NCBI GenBank assembly: GCA_037447655.1
Contig: JBBHKE010001577.1
Span: 1-64,000, forward strand
Direction: 5' to 3'
DNA length: 64,000 nucleotides
From: Zygnema cylindricum
Taxonomy: Eukaryota > Streptophyta > Zygnematophyceae > Zygnematales > Zygnemataceae
The notes beneath the pieces are model-generated. The model did no database searches and was not told where the DNA came from. It worked only from the letters and a program-made list of their open reading frames with translations. The position numbers and the translations under genes are program-made. This document shows, one piece after another, positions 44,501 through 55,713 of this stretch (position 1 is its first letter; each line of letters starts with the position of its first letter).

Positions 44501-45274
44501 AAAAGATGTCTAACTCCAATGGAGTTTCTACAAAAGTTAGAGGGAGAAGAGACAGAACCGGGTGTCATTGTTAGCGACTATTTAAAGTCAGGGGAGAATG
44601 ATCCTATGACACTAATACCTTACAGACAGATAGTGGGATGCTTAATATATTTCATGAATTGTACCCGTCTTGACATTGCTGTAGCAGTTGGGGTATTGAG
44701 CTGAAGTCTAGAGAATTCAAGAAAATTTGATTTATATGCAACAAGGAGAGTCTTAAGATATTTGGCAGGAACCAAAGACCTCAAACTCACACTAGGCGGA
44801 GGAGAGGTAAAAATGCAAACGTGGAGTGATGCAAGCTATGGCAACATGCCAAGCCGGAAAACAACCACGCGATTTGTTCTACAAATTGGGAACGGGACTT
44901 GCTGCTGGAGCAGCAAAATTCAAAAGGTTACAGCACAGTTGACAATGGAGTCAGAATATATGGCAGCAAGCTCGGCCCTGAAAGAACTCTTATGGGTAAA
45001 ATCCATGTTACAAGAACTAGGATACATGCAGGTTGGTCCACAGGTGATCTGGTGTGATAAACTGGCTGCCATTGCCATTGCCTCTAACCCAAGTCATCAC
45101 TTCAAGAGTAAGCATATGGATGTAAGATTACACTTTGTAAGAGAAAAAGTGTTCTCTAAGGTGATTAAATTATGCTATCTGGCAGACGCAAGAATGATTG
45201 GTGATGTGCTTACTAAAGCTCTTCCTGCTCCCAGGCTGAAGTATTCTAAGGATGCACTAGGATTGGGTGAATAG
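41574..45274 (+). pseudogene. Decayed gag-pol of copia B
   Basis: Partial gag begins FPQFQQATLLTRGLP. The knuckle SYCNERGHGYRFC has lost its first Cys. The protease GWIMDTGASAHMC is followed by a stop and frameshifts. The integrase zinc region WHKRLGHVNYD...CDGCALGK is at 42520-42650 and the core with SDNGGEYT at about 42900. Reverse transcriptase runs from 43840 to about 44420 and has a stop next to the VDDLL motif (44287-44289). RNase H (WSDASYGNMP, MESEYMAAS) ends near 45270. At least ten stop codons are present. Confidence 0.85.
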
Positions 45275-45289
45275 CTGAGTTGGTGCACT

Positions 45290-45455
45290 GTGATACTGCC
45301 ATGCTGCGCTAGTCCACAATCAGGGTGTAGAGGGACTAGGTTACTAGTTGATTTTCTCCGCTGCTATGTTGCCATGCTGCGCTGCTATGCTGCCATGCTG
45401 CGCTAAGTGTGACATCGCACCTGCGCGGCTTTGACATCGCAGCTGCGCTGATCAA
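45290..45455. repeat. GC-rich TGCTATGCTGCCATGCTGCGC repeat before the B polypurine tract
   Basis: Contains two to three imperfect copies of GCTGCTATG.TGCCATGCTGCGC plus GACATCGCA(C/G)CTGCGC pairs. The intact relative F has no such insert between its pol stop and polypurine tract. Similar words occur at 34575-34680. Confidence 0.6.
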
Positions 45456-45476
45456 CTGAGTCCAAAGCTTTAGGGG

Positions 45477-45857
45477 TGTGTTGATTTTTGGAAAACTTTA
45501 AATCTCACTAAATTAGTGTGACGACAAAAAGGTAGTAATTTGTAGCGTAAGTTTCACAAGGACATGCGTCATCACTTGAGTGTAGTACAAGACAACGCAA
45601 CTGCGACGCAGACCGAACAGCGCAAGTGCTATGCAAACAGAGCAGCGCAGTTGCTATTCAGACAGAGCAGCGCAGCAGCGACGCTGCGACGTAGACAAAA
45701 CAACGCAGCAGCGGTTACTTTGGATATGATCCGTACAGACAACACAGTTGTTGCTATCTTGGATATGATTCGGTACGGGACACCGCAGCCGCGGGTGATA
45801 TGAATGTGAATCGGTACGGGACAACGCAGCTGCGATTGATATGAATAAAGTCAACGG
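45477..45857 (+). repeat. Truncated 3' LTR of copia B
   Basis: Starts TGTGTTG after the purine tract. From about 45575 it is dominated by GACAACGCAGC/GAGCAGCGCAG-type words and two TTGGATATGATCCGTAC-like repeats. It ends where reverse-transcriptase sequence of element E begins (about 45858). Confidence 0.6.
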
Positions 45858-48214
45858 TAAGGAACTCATCCAATTTTATGTTTTATTGTCTGGGCGCTTG
45901 TTTTAGCCTGTATAGTGATTTAATCAACCTGCACACCTTGCTATCTTCTCCCTCCTCTACAAATCCCTCCGATTGTTTCATGAAAATTTCTTCTTCTAGT
46001 TCCCTATTTGCAAAAACAATTTTTATGTCCATCTGATGTATTTCCATATCTTCCGTTGTAGTTAGACTTAGAAGGATCCTAACTGAGGGAAATCGGACTA
46101 CCGGTGTAACAGACTCTTCATAATCAATTCCCTCCTTTTGAGGGTATCCCTTTGATACCAAGCTAGCCTTGTACCTTTCTATAGAATTATTTGGGTTGAA
46201 TTTTAGTTTAAAAACCCATTCACAACCAATTTGTTTTCTATCCGGAGGACAATCTACTAACTCCCAAGTGTTTGCCTCCATTATGTAACTCATTTCCTCA
46301 TTAACAGTTGTTGTCCATCCATCCCCTTCCAAGCTATTTATGGCTTCCAAATATGTTTTAGGTTCTTTCGGATGGGACAGCTTGATTAAGTTACTATTGG
46401 CTATTCTCTCTTAAATCCTTTTGCTCCTTCTTCGTCCTCCCTCAAATTTTGATGCCGGTATTGAGGCATCCTCGGATTTGGTTTGGGTACAATTTCATCT
46501 CCCCTATCCGCCGACTGTGGTTCTTCAGTTTCCGTTTGAAGTGGAGCCTCATGCGTCTCCTCCACTTTCTTGTCATCTAAATTTCCTACATCCCTTGTGT
46601 GCTTCCTCAATTAGTTCAAGGTCAGGATTAAAATCCAGATCCGAGACTATCCTGATTTTAACTTCTTTGGTGTATTAAAACGGATCTATGGATTTTACTT
46701 CATCCATAACTACAATGTGTTTGGCTAAGATTATATCCTTTTTCTTTAGATCATACACTCGGTATCCTTTGCTATCTTCATCATATCCGACCAAGTATCT
46801 AGGCTTTCCTCTTCCTTCTAACTTCCATTTTGTTTTGTCATTATCCAAGCTAAACACTTAACTTCAAAACACTCTCAAACTAGACAAATCTGGATTTCTG
46901 CCGGTCCACCTCTCATATAGAGTTTCATTTTTATTAGTTGAAGTTATAATTCTATTTTTGATGAGGTTTGCAAAACTCATAGCTTCTGCCCAAAACCGCA
47001 AGCCTATCTTCTTATCAATTAGCATACTCCTTCACATATCACCAAGTGTTCTATTTAGTCTTTCGGCTACTCTATTTTGCTCCGGATTATCGGGAACTGT
47101 TTTTGATGATGAATTCTTTCGTTTGTTTAAAACTCTTTGAACTCATTTGAGGTGTACTCCCCCCCATTATCACTTCTTACTTCTTTTATGGAGGTCTTCG
47201 AAATTTCTCACTCCAAACTTTATATTCCTTAAAGTACCGCAACGCTTATGACTTATGATTAATGAAGTATACCTTAGTATATCTAGACCAATCATCGGTG
47301 ATGGTCTGCATATACCTTTTCCCTCCGTGTGAGAGATATCTCGCCGGTCCCCACACATCTGTGTATACAAGCTCTAAGACCTTCTCTCTCCTATAAGTGG
47401 CAACCTTTGGGAAAGGAAGTCTATGGATCTTCCCTTGTGCACAACCACTACAATCATCTACCATTTCAGATTCCTCAAACTTTATCCCATCTACTATTCC
47501 CTTGGTCTTCATTTCTCTTAATCTATCTAGATACACATGTCCAAATCTCTTATGCCACAACATAAAACCACTTACACAAGAGTAGAGGGCGCATTTTTTT
47601 CATTGCAAAGTACAATTGTGAATATCCCTGGCTACCCTTTTTAGGAATGAAATAGACCTCACCATCAAAACTAACAGTGAAACTTCCTTTATTAGTTCTT
47701 ATGATAAAATTTTTGTCATCTAAGACAGTTGTAGAGATCAGATTTTTGCTAAGTTGTGGTATATATACCACATCTGAATGAATGACAATGGAGACTTTCC
47801 CTTCAACTATAACCTTAAGATCCACTGATCCTACAATGTTTGTAGTCACAACTCTAGAATCCCCATATTCTATTTCAATAGTGGGGATCTTCCTCAACTT
47901 TGTAAACCACCTTTTGTCTTTGCACATATGCATAGATACTCACGAATCGATGATCCACCCTTCCTCCGAGGGTTCTTTTATACCTCCAAATGCACATTTT
48001 TGCTTTCTTAACATTTCCACTTCATTTTTTTTTTTTTTTATTGTGGAGAAGCTCCTCCATCTCCTCTTTGTTGCTGTTCATTTGCCCGTAATTGATACTT
48101 GATTCTTCCAATCTGGTGCAATTAGCCATGTAATGTCATGGTGTTCTACAAAAGTGACAAACAGTTCTCTTTTAAGCTCCCATTTCTTGTTCATTAGGTT
48201 GTCCTCCTCCTTTT
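45858..48214 (-). pseudogene. Decayed pol of copia E
   Basis: From 48214 downwards: a zinc-knuckle-like CHFCRTP-stop-HYMANC (about 48160-48120), protease MHMCKDKR region (about 47933), integrase HHCC (LWHKRFGHVYLDRLREMK...CSGCAQGK, 47563-47420) and TDVWGPARY (about 47360), core remnants to about 47000, then C-terminal integrase (46857-46675) and reverse transcriptase (46350-45858), which breaks off after KLDEFLT, before the YVDD motif. Several stops and frameshifts. Not functional. Confidence 0.83.
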
Positions 48215-49251
48215 TGTTGTTCTACAACCACCGTTGCAGGCGGTGAACCAGCAGTAGTAGTGGAAGTTGACATAAAAACAGCAGAAACTATCAAAGTACC
48301 TACTCAGCAGCCAACTTAGATCTGACACAAAATATGACTCAGAAAGCCTATATGCTTCAAATTTGCCACAGTGATACACAATACAGTAAACTGACAATTC
48401 CCAAAATTGCAGCCAAAATGACCCAGTTAACCATAAGATATGATGTCTAGAAGTTTCCCAAAAGCTGCCCTTAGAAAATCATATTCCCAAAACTGGATGC
48501 TACAAAATTGTCTAAGTTCTAAGTTATATACTCACAGTGTGTATCTTCTGATCTACACTAATTCGGGTAACCGTTACTACGGTTATTATCTTGACTAACG
48601 ACAAAGCATCCTACCTGTACGTTACTGTACTTTAAAAAACCTAATTACTATTTCTAAAACTTGATTAGCGGAACACTATTTTTTTATCACACTAAACTAC
48701 AAACTAATGTTATTCAGATATTTACAGAAATTAAACCGTACACAAAACGTTCTAACCGTACACAAAACGTTCCAAATGCTTATTCAGCGGTGACCGCTAA
48801 AGTCCAGCCCAATATGGTCATGTAGTACGAAGCACCTGAGTGCTTCGTCACTTGTGGTCTCACGCGAATCACGCTTGTGGTCCCTCGTGAATCGCGTTTG
48901 TGGTCCCAGGTGAATCGCCTCCGTTGGAACAAATTCGATCGACGATGGTACCGTAGAGATGTACCATACGTTTCCGAAATACTCGGGACAGATCCTGTTC
49001 GTCCGATCATGTGAATCGCATCGTCAACTTTTTGACGCGTATGGCTGATTGTCGGCGCTACTCCAAAAACCTGCATACGTTTTTTCGCCAACACGTGTCC
49101 CTGCAAAAGTACGATACAGTACGATACACTCTACTGTACCTCTCGCTACTGTAACACTAATTAAGGTAAGTCTTATAGTAGACTACTAGAAAAAAATATC
49201 TTAATTTATTTTTACCCCTATTGACTGAATAAAGATTTATAAATTACAACA
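48215..49251 (-). repeat. 3' LTR of copia F
   Basis: 1037 bp. It contains the first codons of gag (as the 5' LTR does), because the gag ATG lies inside the LTR. It also contains a threefold 23-bp direct repeat (CTTGTGGTC...GAATC.CG) at about 48850-48920, a possible enhancer, and CGATACAGTACGATACACT. Confidence 0.93.
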
Positions 49252-49274
49252 CTCCCCTAAATCTTTAGACTCAG

Positions 49275-52200
49275 TTACTCACTTAGTCCAATAGCATCTC
49301 TGCAAAATTGTAACTTAGGAGCAGGAAGGGCTTTTGTTAACATGTCAGCCACCATCTTCTCATCTGGTAAATAACACAATTTAACGACTTTTGCAAGTAC
49401 TTTTTCTCTAACAAAATGTAGTCTAACATCCATGTGTTTGCTCTTAAAGTGATGGCTGGGGTTAGAGGCAATAGCTATGGCAGCTTGGTTGTCACACCAG
49501 ATAGCTTGAGGGCCAATTTGCATATACCCAAGTTCTTGTAAAATGGACTTGACCCATAGGAGCTCCTTGAGGGCGGAAGCTGCTGCCATATATTCTGACT
49601 CCATTGTGGATTGAGCTGTAACCTTTTGTAATTTGCTACTCCAGCAGCAAGTTCCGTCTCCAATCTTCAGAACGAAGCCGGTTGTAGATTTCCGGCTTGG
49701 CATGTCCCCATAGCTAGCATCGCTCCACGTCTGGATTTTCACCTCTCCTCCTCCGAGAACAAGCTTGAGATTTCGAGTACCTGCAAGATATCTCAACACT
49801 CTTTTCGCTGCTTCCCAGTCTGCCCTTTTAGGATTCTGCAGACTTCTACTCAAGACTCCCACAGCTGCTGCAATGTCGGGTCTCGTACAATTCATAAAAT
49901 ATATAAGACTTCCAACTACTTGTCTATATGGCTTTGAAGCCATAAACTCTTCCTCCCCTGTCTCTAAACTCTCACCGACAATTATGCCTGAATCTGTATC
50001 CATTCCTTCTAATTTCTGCCTGAATTCCATGGGAGTTACGGATCCTTTCACATCTTTCATTTCAAATCTTTCTAGCATATTACCTATTGCTTCTTTCTGA
50101 GTCAACATAATCAGCCTCTTGTTTCTGTCTCTTTCTACCTGTATTCCTAAAATGTATTTGGCCTCACCGAGGTCCTTCATCTCAAACCTAGACCTTAAAG
50201 CCGCTTTAATGCGGTTTATTTCATCCATTGACTTACTTATTAATAATAAGTCATCCACATATACAGCAATGTAAAGTATCCCATCCTCCCCTTGTAAGAC
50301 ATATACAGAATGATCTGAGCTAATTCTCTTAAATCCCAGCCCAGTCAAAGACTCATCTAACTTCAAATTCCATTGACGCGGGGCTTGTTTTAGCCCATAC
50401 AAAGATTTCATCAATTTACACACTAATTCTTCCTTTCCCTTTTCAATGTACATTTCAGGTTGTTTCATATAAATGGTTTCTTCTAACTCTCCATGCAAGA
50501 AAGCAGTTTTAACATCCATTTGTTGTATTTCCATATTCTCTATAGCAGCTAGACTTAGCAAAATTCTGACAGTGGGAAATCTGACAACAGGAGAGAAGGT
50601 TTCCTCAAAGTCAATACCTTCTTTTTGATTATACCCCTTGGCCACTAGTCTCGCCTTATATCTTTCGATGGTGTTGTCCGGGTTCAGCTTCACCTTGAAT
50701 ACCCATTTGCTGCCGATGGCTTTTCTGCCCGGAGGAAGATCCACTAGCTCTCATGTCTGTGCCTCCATAATAGACTTCATTTCATCGTTTGCCGCCTCGA
50801 TCCACTGATTTCTCTCAGGTGATGAGAAGGCCTCCTGGATCGTTAGAGGCTCTTCTGTAGCTGCAGAAAAAGCAAAGTGAGAGCTTGATTGCAGACGGCT
50901 GCTAGATCTCTTTCCCCCCGGAAATTCTGAGGCTGAGATCGTCGGCAACCTCTGATTTTTCTGTTTAGGTTGAACCGTAACTTGATCCTGTACAGAGTCT
51001 GTAGTAGTTCCTTCCACCCGAGGGGTATCTTGTTGCGATGCATCTTGTAAAGGCACCAGAGGAACTGGAGAAAGAGGTGTCGCACTTGCCGGTGGAAAGT
51101 AGACTCGCTGAGTATGGTGAAAAATTACATATTCTTGCTTTTCTTTCGCCGGTTGATCTGGCACTTTAAAAAGGTCAACCGAATCCTGTTCATCTTTAAT
51201 CTGGATATTCCTAGAAATAATTACTTTCTGTTTCTCAAATACAAAAACCCTATATCCTTTTGCGTTATCATCATACCCCATAAAAATTCCTGGTAAGCCC
51301 TTAGGCTCCATTTTCCATCTATCCTGTGAAGTATCCAGAATAAAACACTTGCTGCCAAAGATTTTAAAGTGACTAACATCAGGTTTCTTTCCTGTCCAAA
51401 GCTCATAAGGTGTGGTGCTAACAGATCTAGAAGCAATTCTATTCTTAATATAAATAGCACAGTTTAGTGCTTCAGCCCAGAATTTCAATTCTAGCCCTTT
51501 ATCTGCAAGCATGGACCGAGCACTCTCTGTCACTGTTCTATTTAATCTTTCAGAAACACCATTCTGTTCTAGTGTGTAAGGAACAGTAAGATTGTGACTA
51601 ATACCTTTTTTAATGAGGAATTCTTCGAATTCCTTTGATGTGTATTCTCCCCCATTGTCCGATCTCAACGCCAAGATTGGAACTCCATGAAGCTTTTCCG
51701 CCCACGCTTTGTAATGTTTGAAGTGAGTGAACACTTCACTCTTATGTTGCATGAAGTAGACTTTAGTGTACCTCGAGTAGTCATCTGTGAATGTAACCAT
51801 ATAGTGGACGCCTCCAGCTGAAGCCACTTGTGAAGGACCGAGAACATCAGAGTGTATTAGTTGGAGAACTTTCTCTGATCTGTGGTCCGTTTCTTGTGGA
51901 AGTGGCAATTTGTGAATCTTGCCAAGTGAGCAACCATCACATGATTTTATAGGATGAGAACTGAGAGAAACTCCCTCGACTTTTCCCAAATTCACCATTT
52001 TCTTAAGACTATCATAGTTCATATGTCCTAATCTTTTATACCACAACTCATTGTCAAATTGTACACTCGAGTAGAGAACATCATTTTCTTTATATTCCGC
52101 CATGTCCACCCGGTACATTTTGCTAGCATCTCTAGTCCCTGTTACTGCTACTTTCCCTTTCTTGCTAACAACCTGTCTTCCCCCTTTCAGAACAACCTCA

Positions 52201-53450
52201 AAGCCTTTGCTCTCCACTAATGATGTAGAAAATAGATTTTTCTTAAAATCAGGGACATACAAAACATTGTGAAGGGTTCTCTCTACCGACTTCCCCCCCA
52301 CATCTACCATCAAAGATACATCACCCTGAGCTGAGGTTTGAACACTCATGCCACAAGCATAGTAGATACTCCTTGGAGATGTTTGTTGCTGATTCGTAAA
52401 AGCCGCCTTGTTCCAACACATATGGGCAGACGCTCCCGTGTCCATGATCCATCCTGCATCTTTTGGACCCTCCATGGCAGCCGCCATAGCAAATAACTCC
52501 GCCTCCTCTTGCTCATTGAAGCTTAGTGACTCATCTGCATCAGTTGTAGAAGCTGAAAAGAGAGCATTTCCACGTGAAGGATTTCCAGAAAAACCTCTGT
52601 GATACTAGCTCTGTTGCCACCCTGGCCTGTATAAACCTGTCTCATTAGCCTTCTTTAATTTAGGACAGTACCTATATCCGTGACCCTTCTCAGAACAATA
52701 GAAACAAGTAGTAGTAAATGGCCTATTCTGCCTCTGATTAAACTGATTCTGATTCTGGTTAAATTGATTCATATTCTGATTGAACTGAATTCTTTTGTCA
52801 AAGTCTGTTGCAAATGCCTCAACTTTTCCTTCTCCCTCAAGGAATTTAGTATTTGTTTCTTCCTCCAATATAAGATTATATGCTAACTGAAATGACCAAC
52901 TAGCTTTATCATGACTCTTTAATTGATTAGACACACCCTTCATGCTACTAGGGAGACCTCTAATAAGCAAAGCTCCCTGTTGAAACTCAGGAAATGACCC
53001 CCCAGCACAAGAGTGAGCATCAATGAGCGCACGAAAATTGTCACAATACTCTACCAAAGATCCCCCCGTGTATTTGTATCCCCAAATTTTTCCAGCCACC
53101 AAAAGCTCCTCTTGAACATTCGCTTTCTCAAAAGCGGATTTCAGAGACGTCCGAATCTCCCTCGCCTTCTTCATTTTCAGTCGAGACATGACCAAATTTT
53201 CTGAAATACAAAGGATTAGATTGTTCCTTGCCATTGAATTCTTTTTCGCCCAAGTTAGATCTGTTTCATCAAGGGAGCCATCCAAGACCCCCAATAAATT
53301 AGCCGTTTCAAACGATAATTCAACCATCGCCGCCCAGTAAGCATACTTTTGGCCATTGAAGATAGGAATCCTTGATGAAAGGCCCATAACCTGTTGTTCT
53401 ACAACCACCGTTGCTGGCGGTGAACCAGCAGTAGTAGTGGAAGTAGACAT
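49275..53450 (-). pseudogene. gag-pol polyprotein of copia F, two in-frame stops
   Basis: The ATG at 53450 lies inside the 5' LTR. Gag has the knuckle CFYCSEKGHGYRYC (about 52705-52665) and ends at TAG 52605-52607. Next in the same frame come protease (WIMDTGASAHMC, about 52450), the integrase zinc region (RLGHMNYD...CDGCSLGK, 52040-51900), and the core with SDNGGEYT and LEQNGVSERLNRT (51660-51530). TGA at 50751-50753 replaces the Trp found in relatives. Reverse transcriptase (50720-50230, intact YVDDLL) and RNase H (WSDASYGD, MESEYMAA, WCDNQAA; 49730-49350) follow, with a stop at 49275. Apart from the two stops the frame is open through about 1390 codons. The gag TAG aligns with a Gln codon in B, so it reads as mutation rather than programmed termination. 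Confidence 0.9.
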
Positions 53451-54429
53451 AAAAACAGCAGAAACTATCAAAGTACCTACTCAGCAGCCAACTTAGATCT
53501 GACACAAAATATGACTCAAAAAGCCAATATGCTTCAAATTTGCCACAGTGATACACAATACAGTAAACTGACAATTCCCAAAATTGCAGCCAAAATGACC
53601 TAGTTAACCATAAGATATGATGTCTAGAAGTTTCCCAAAAACTGCCCTTAGAAAATCATATTCCCAAAACTGGATGCTACAAAATTGTCTAAGTTCTAAG
53701 TTATATACTCACAGTGTGTATCTACTGATCTACACTAATTCGGGTAACCGTTACTACGGTTATTATCCTGACTAACGACAAAGCATCCTACCTGTACGTT
53801 ACTGTACTTTAAAAAACCTAATTACTATTTCTAAAACTTGATTAGCGGAACACTATTTTTTTATCACACTAAACTACAAACTAATGTTATTCAGATATTT
53901 ACAGAAATTAAACCGTACACAAAACGTTCTAACCGTACACAAAACGTTCCAAATGCTTAGTCAGCGGTGACCGCTAAAGTCCAACCCAATGTGGTCATGT
54001 AGTACGAAGCACCTGAGTGCTTCGTCACTTGTGGTCCCACGCGAATCACGCTTGTGGTCTCTCGTGAATCGCGCTTGTGGTCCCAGGTGAATCGCGCCCG
54101 TTGGAACGAATTCGATCGACGATGGTACCGTAGAGATGTACCATACGTTTCCGGAATACTCGGGACAGATCCTGTTCGTCCGATCATGTGAATCGCATCG
54201 TCAACTTTTTGACGCGTATGGCTGATTGTCGGCGCTACTCCAAAAACCTGCATACGTTATTTCGCCGACACGTGTCCCTGCAAAAGTACGATACAGTACG
54301 ATACACTCTACTGTACCTCTCGCTACTGTAACACTAATTAAGGTAAGTCTTATTGTAGACTACTAGAAAAAAATATCCTAAGTTATTTTTACCCCTATTG
54401 ACTGAAATAAAGATTTGTAAATTACAACA
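53392..54429 (-). repeat. 5' LTR of copia F
   Basis: 1038 bp, same content as the 3' LTR, including the threefold 23-bp repeat at about 54030-54100. Its inner edge meets the primer site at 53391. It lacks the double hairpin and tRNA-like module seen in the family-1 and family-3 LTRs. Confidence 0.93.
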
Positions 54430-54494
54430 CTTTTCCCTTATGAATAACGCCTGAACAATCTTTAACGGCCACCATAGGTGGTGGGCCCATAACG

Positions 54495-55306
54495 TGAAAT
54501 TTTGTGGGCTCCATTGCCCCACAAAATGCTTAGTTCACCAATAACCACTAGGATATTATCAACCCACTTTGGTTTACCCAATAATAACTGCCACCCTGGC
54601 AGGCAATGACTCCCACCAATCTTACCCTTGTGAGGAAAAGACTCCCCTGAGGCTAACGCAAAAAAATCACTGAATTTGCTCCCTTGAGCAGTTAGTTATG
54701 GCTGGCCAAAGAGAGCTAATTAATACGGAAGGTCATCTGGAGAGAGGCGCCTCAAGTATTACTAAGTCATAGTCTGCCTCCTCTCATCTACCTATTACCA
54801 AGCCCTAGTCCAATAGGAACACTATATAGTACAAGAAGGTATAATGGGCGATTTACTTATTCTACATCCATTGCACGACATGGTCTACAAAGTGACACCT
54901 CTCAAATCAGGAGCCATGATTCCTCCTCCCATCTTCTTCGGTATCAAATAATGCGCCGCCGCGTGGCACCGTGCAACGCAATCTTTGAATGCCGCCAAAA
55001 GCTCACTTCGGATGACGGCTACAATGATGGTCGTCCAATCAAAACATATTTTACATGGCTCAGATTCGCGTACGTGTATGAATTGTTCCTCTTAGTGATT
55101 TTGGTGTGAATTTGCCGTCATGTCACAATTTAAGTACGTATCACATCTAATGAGTTCACCGTTTCGTAGCGCCTTAATGGTTAAGGCGCCCGGCTATACA
55201 GAACCCAGAGGTCGCAGGTTCAAATCCGGCTGTAGGCACTATTTTGGTAAATATGCCCTCTACTTCAGTCCACCACCTTTCTGAATAGCGTGACAACCAT
55301 GGCGTG

Positions 55307-55350
<44 letters not shown>

Positions 55351-55399
55351 TAAAGACTAAACTAAAATAGAGACAAGATATAAATTACATTTTTCAACA
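54495..55399 (-). repeat. 5' LTR of copia E, with tRNA-like module
   Basis: 905 bp. Plus strand 55164-55238 reads like a tRNA: D arm GCGCCTTAATGGTTAAGGCGC with A box, then GGTCGCAGGTTCAAATCC with B box, antisense to the element. A (CT)n run (55314-55349) replaces the stem-loop found in sister LTRs. The E gag ATG (54514) lies inside the LTR. Confidence 0.8.
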
Positions 55400-55713
55400 A
55401 AGGAGTAGTTTGTCGCTCTTATGGCGTAGGTCAAATCGCAATTATCTAGAATGGCTCGAACTGTGGTCTTTATGCCCTCTTTTGTTAGGCGATCTCTTCG
55501 AGAGTCAACGGGCAGCTCAGTTTGTTCAAAAACGGGCAGCTAAGTTTAAAAGGACTCTCGATCATAATCGTGAGTCAAAATCCATTAACACACGTATCCT
55601 ATTATCATTTGCTAAAGAACCCCGCTCACCTATCCCAAAAACAACCTCTAACATCTCCCCTGAAGCATTAACAATCTTGGAGAGAAGCATACAAGACACT
55701 TATAAGGTCAAAG
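55400..55713 (+). other. Orphan coding-like fragment between elements E and C
   Basis: An open frame without an ATG start runs across this interval (SLLWRRSNRNYLEWLELWSL ... KRTLDHNRESKSINTRILLS ... SNISPEALTILERSIQDTYK) and is cut on both sides by LTRs. Basic, helix-prone composition. I do not recognise it; it may be a piece of an older transposon or host exon in which E and C landed. Confidence 0.35.

Larger units (their letters stand above)
41568..45857 (+). mobile_element. Copia element B (family 2), 5' truncated
   Basis: Starts in mid-gag directly after the inverted LTR and runs through pol to a stop at 45272-45274. An extra 180-bp GC-rich repeat follows (45290-45455), then a polypurine tract AAAGCTTTAGGGG, then a 3' LTR starting TGTGTTGATTTTTGG (45477), which is cut at about 45857 by element E. 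It is related to the more complete element F. Confidence 0.82.
48215..54429 (-). mobile_element. Copia element F (family 2), complete, TSD CTTTT
   Basis: 6215 bp with two LTRs, 53392-54429 (5') and 48215-49251 (3'), both TGTTGT...ACAACA on the plus strand and flanked by CTTTT (48210-48214 and 54430-54434). The primer site GGTTATGGGCC is at 53381-53391. The polypurine tract AAAGATTTAGGGGAG lies just above 49251. By eye the LTRs differ at about 25 sites in 1037, so it is the youngest element here. It inserted into copia E. Its gag-pol has two stops, so this copy looks non-autonomous unless those are errors. Confidence 0.95.
45858..55399 (-). mobile_element. Copia element E (family 1), 3' truncated and interrupted by F
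   Basis: The 5' LTR is 54495-55399 on the minus strand (905 bp, TG...CAACA ends). A primer site GTTATGGGCCCACC (about 54479-54492) follows. F (48215-54429) lies between the gag start and the gag zinc-knuckle region. The two E flanks of F share the CTTTT duplication and join in frame (HKGK, then GGGQ), so most of gag was already deleted before F arrived. Pol stops within reverse transcriptase at about 45858. Confidence 0.85.

Noticed and set aside
45564-45803. 79-codon plus-strand frame rich in Ala/Gln/Arg
   Set aside because: Product of the GCAGC-rich repeat in the LTR of copia B.
52605-52607. Programmed TAG read-through between gag and pol of copia F
   Set aside because: The related element B has a Gln codon at this place, and copia elements normally use one continuous gag-pol frame; point mutation is simpler.
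55164-55238. Possible functional tRNA gene
   Set aside because: A and B boxes are good, but the acceptor arms do not pair and no clean anticodon stem is seen; it lies in an LTR and recurs there in other copies.
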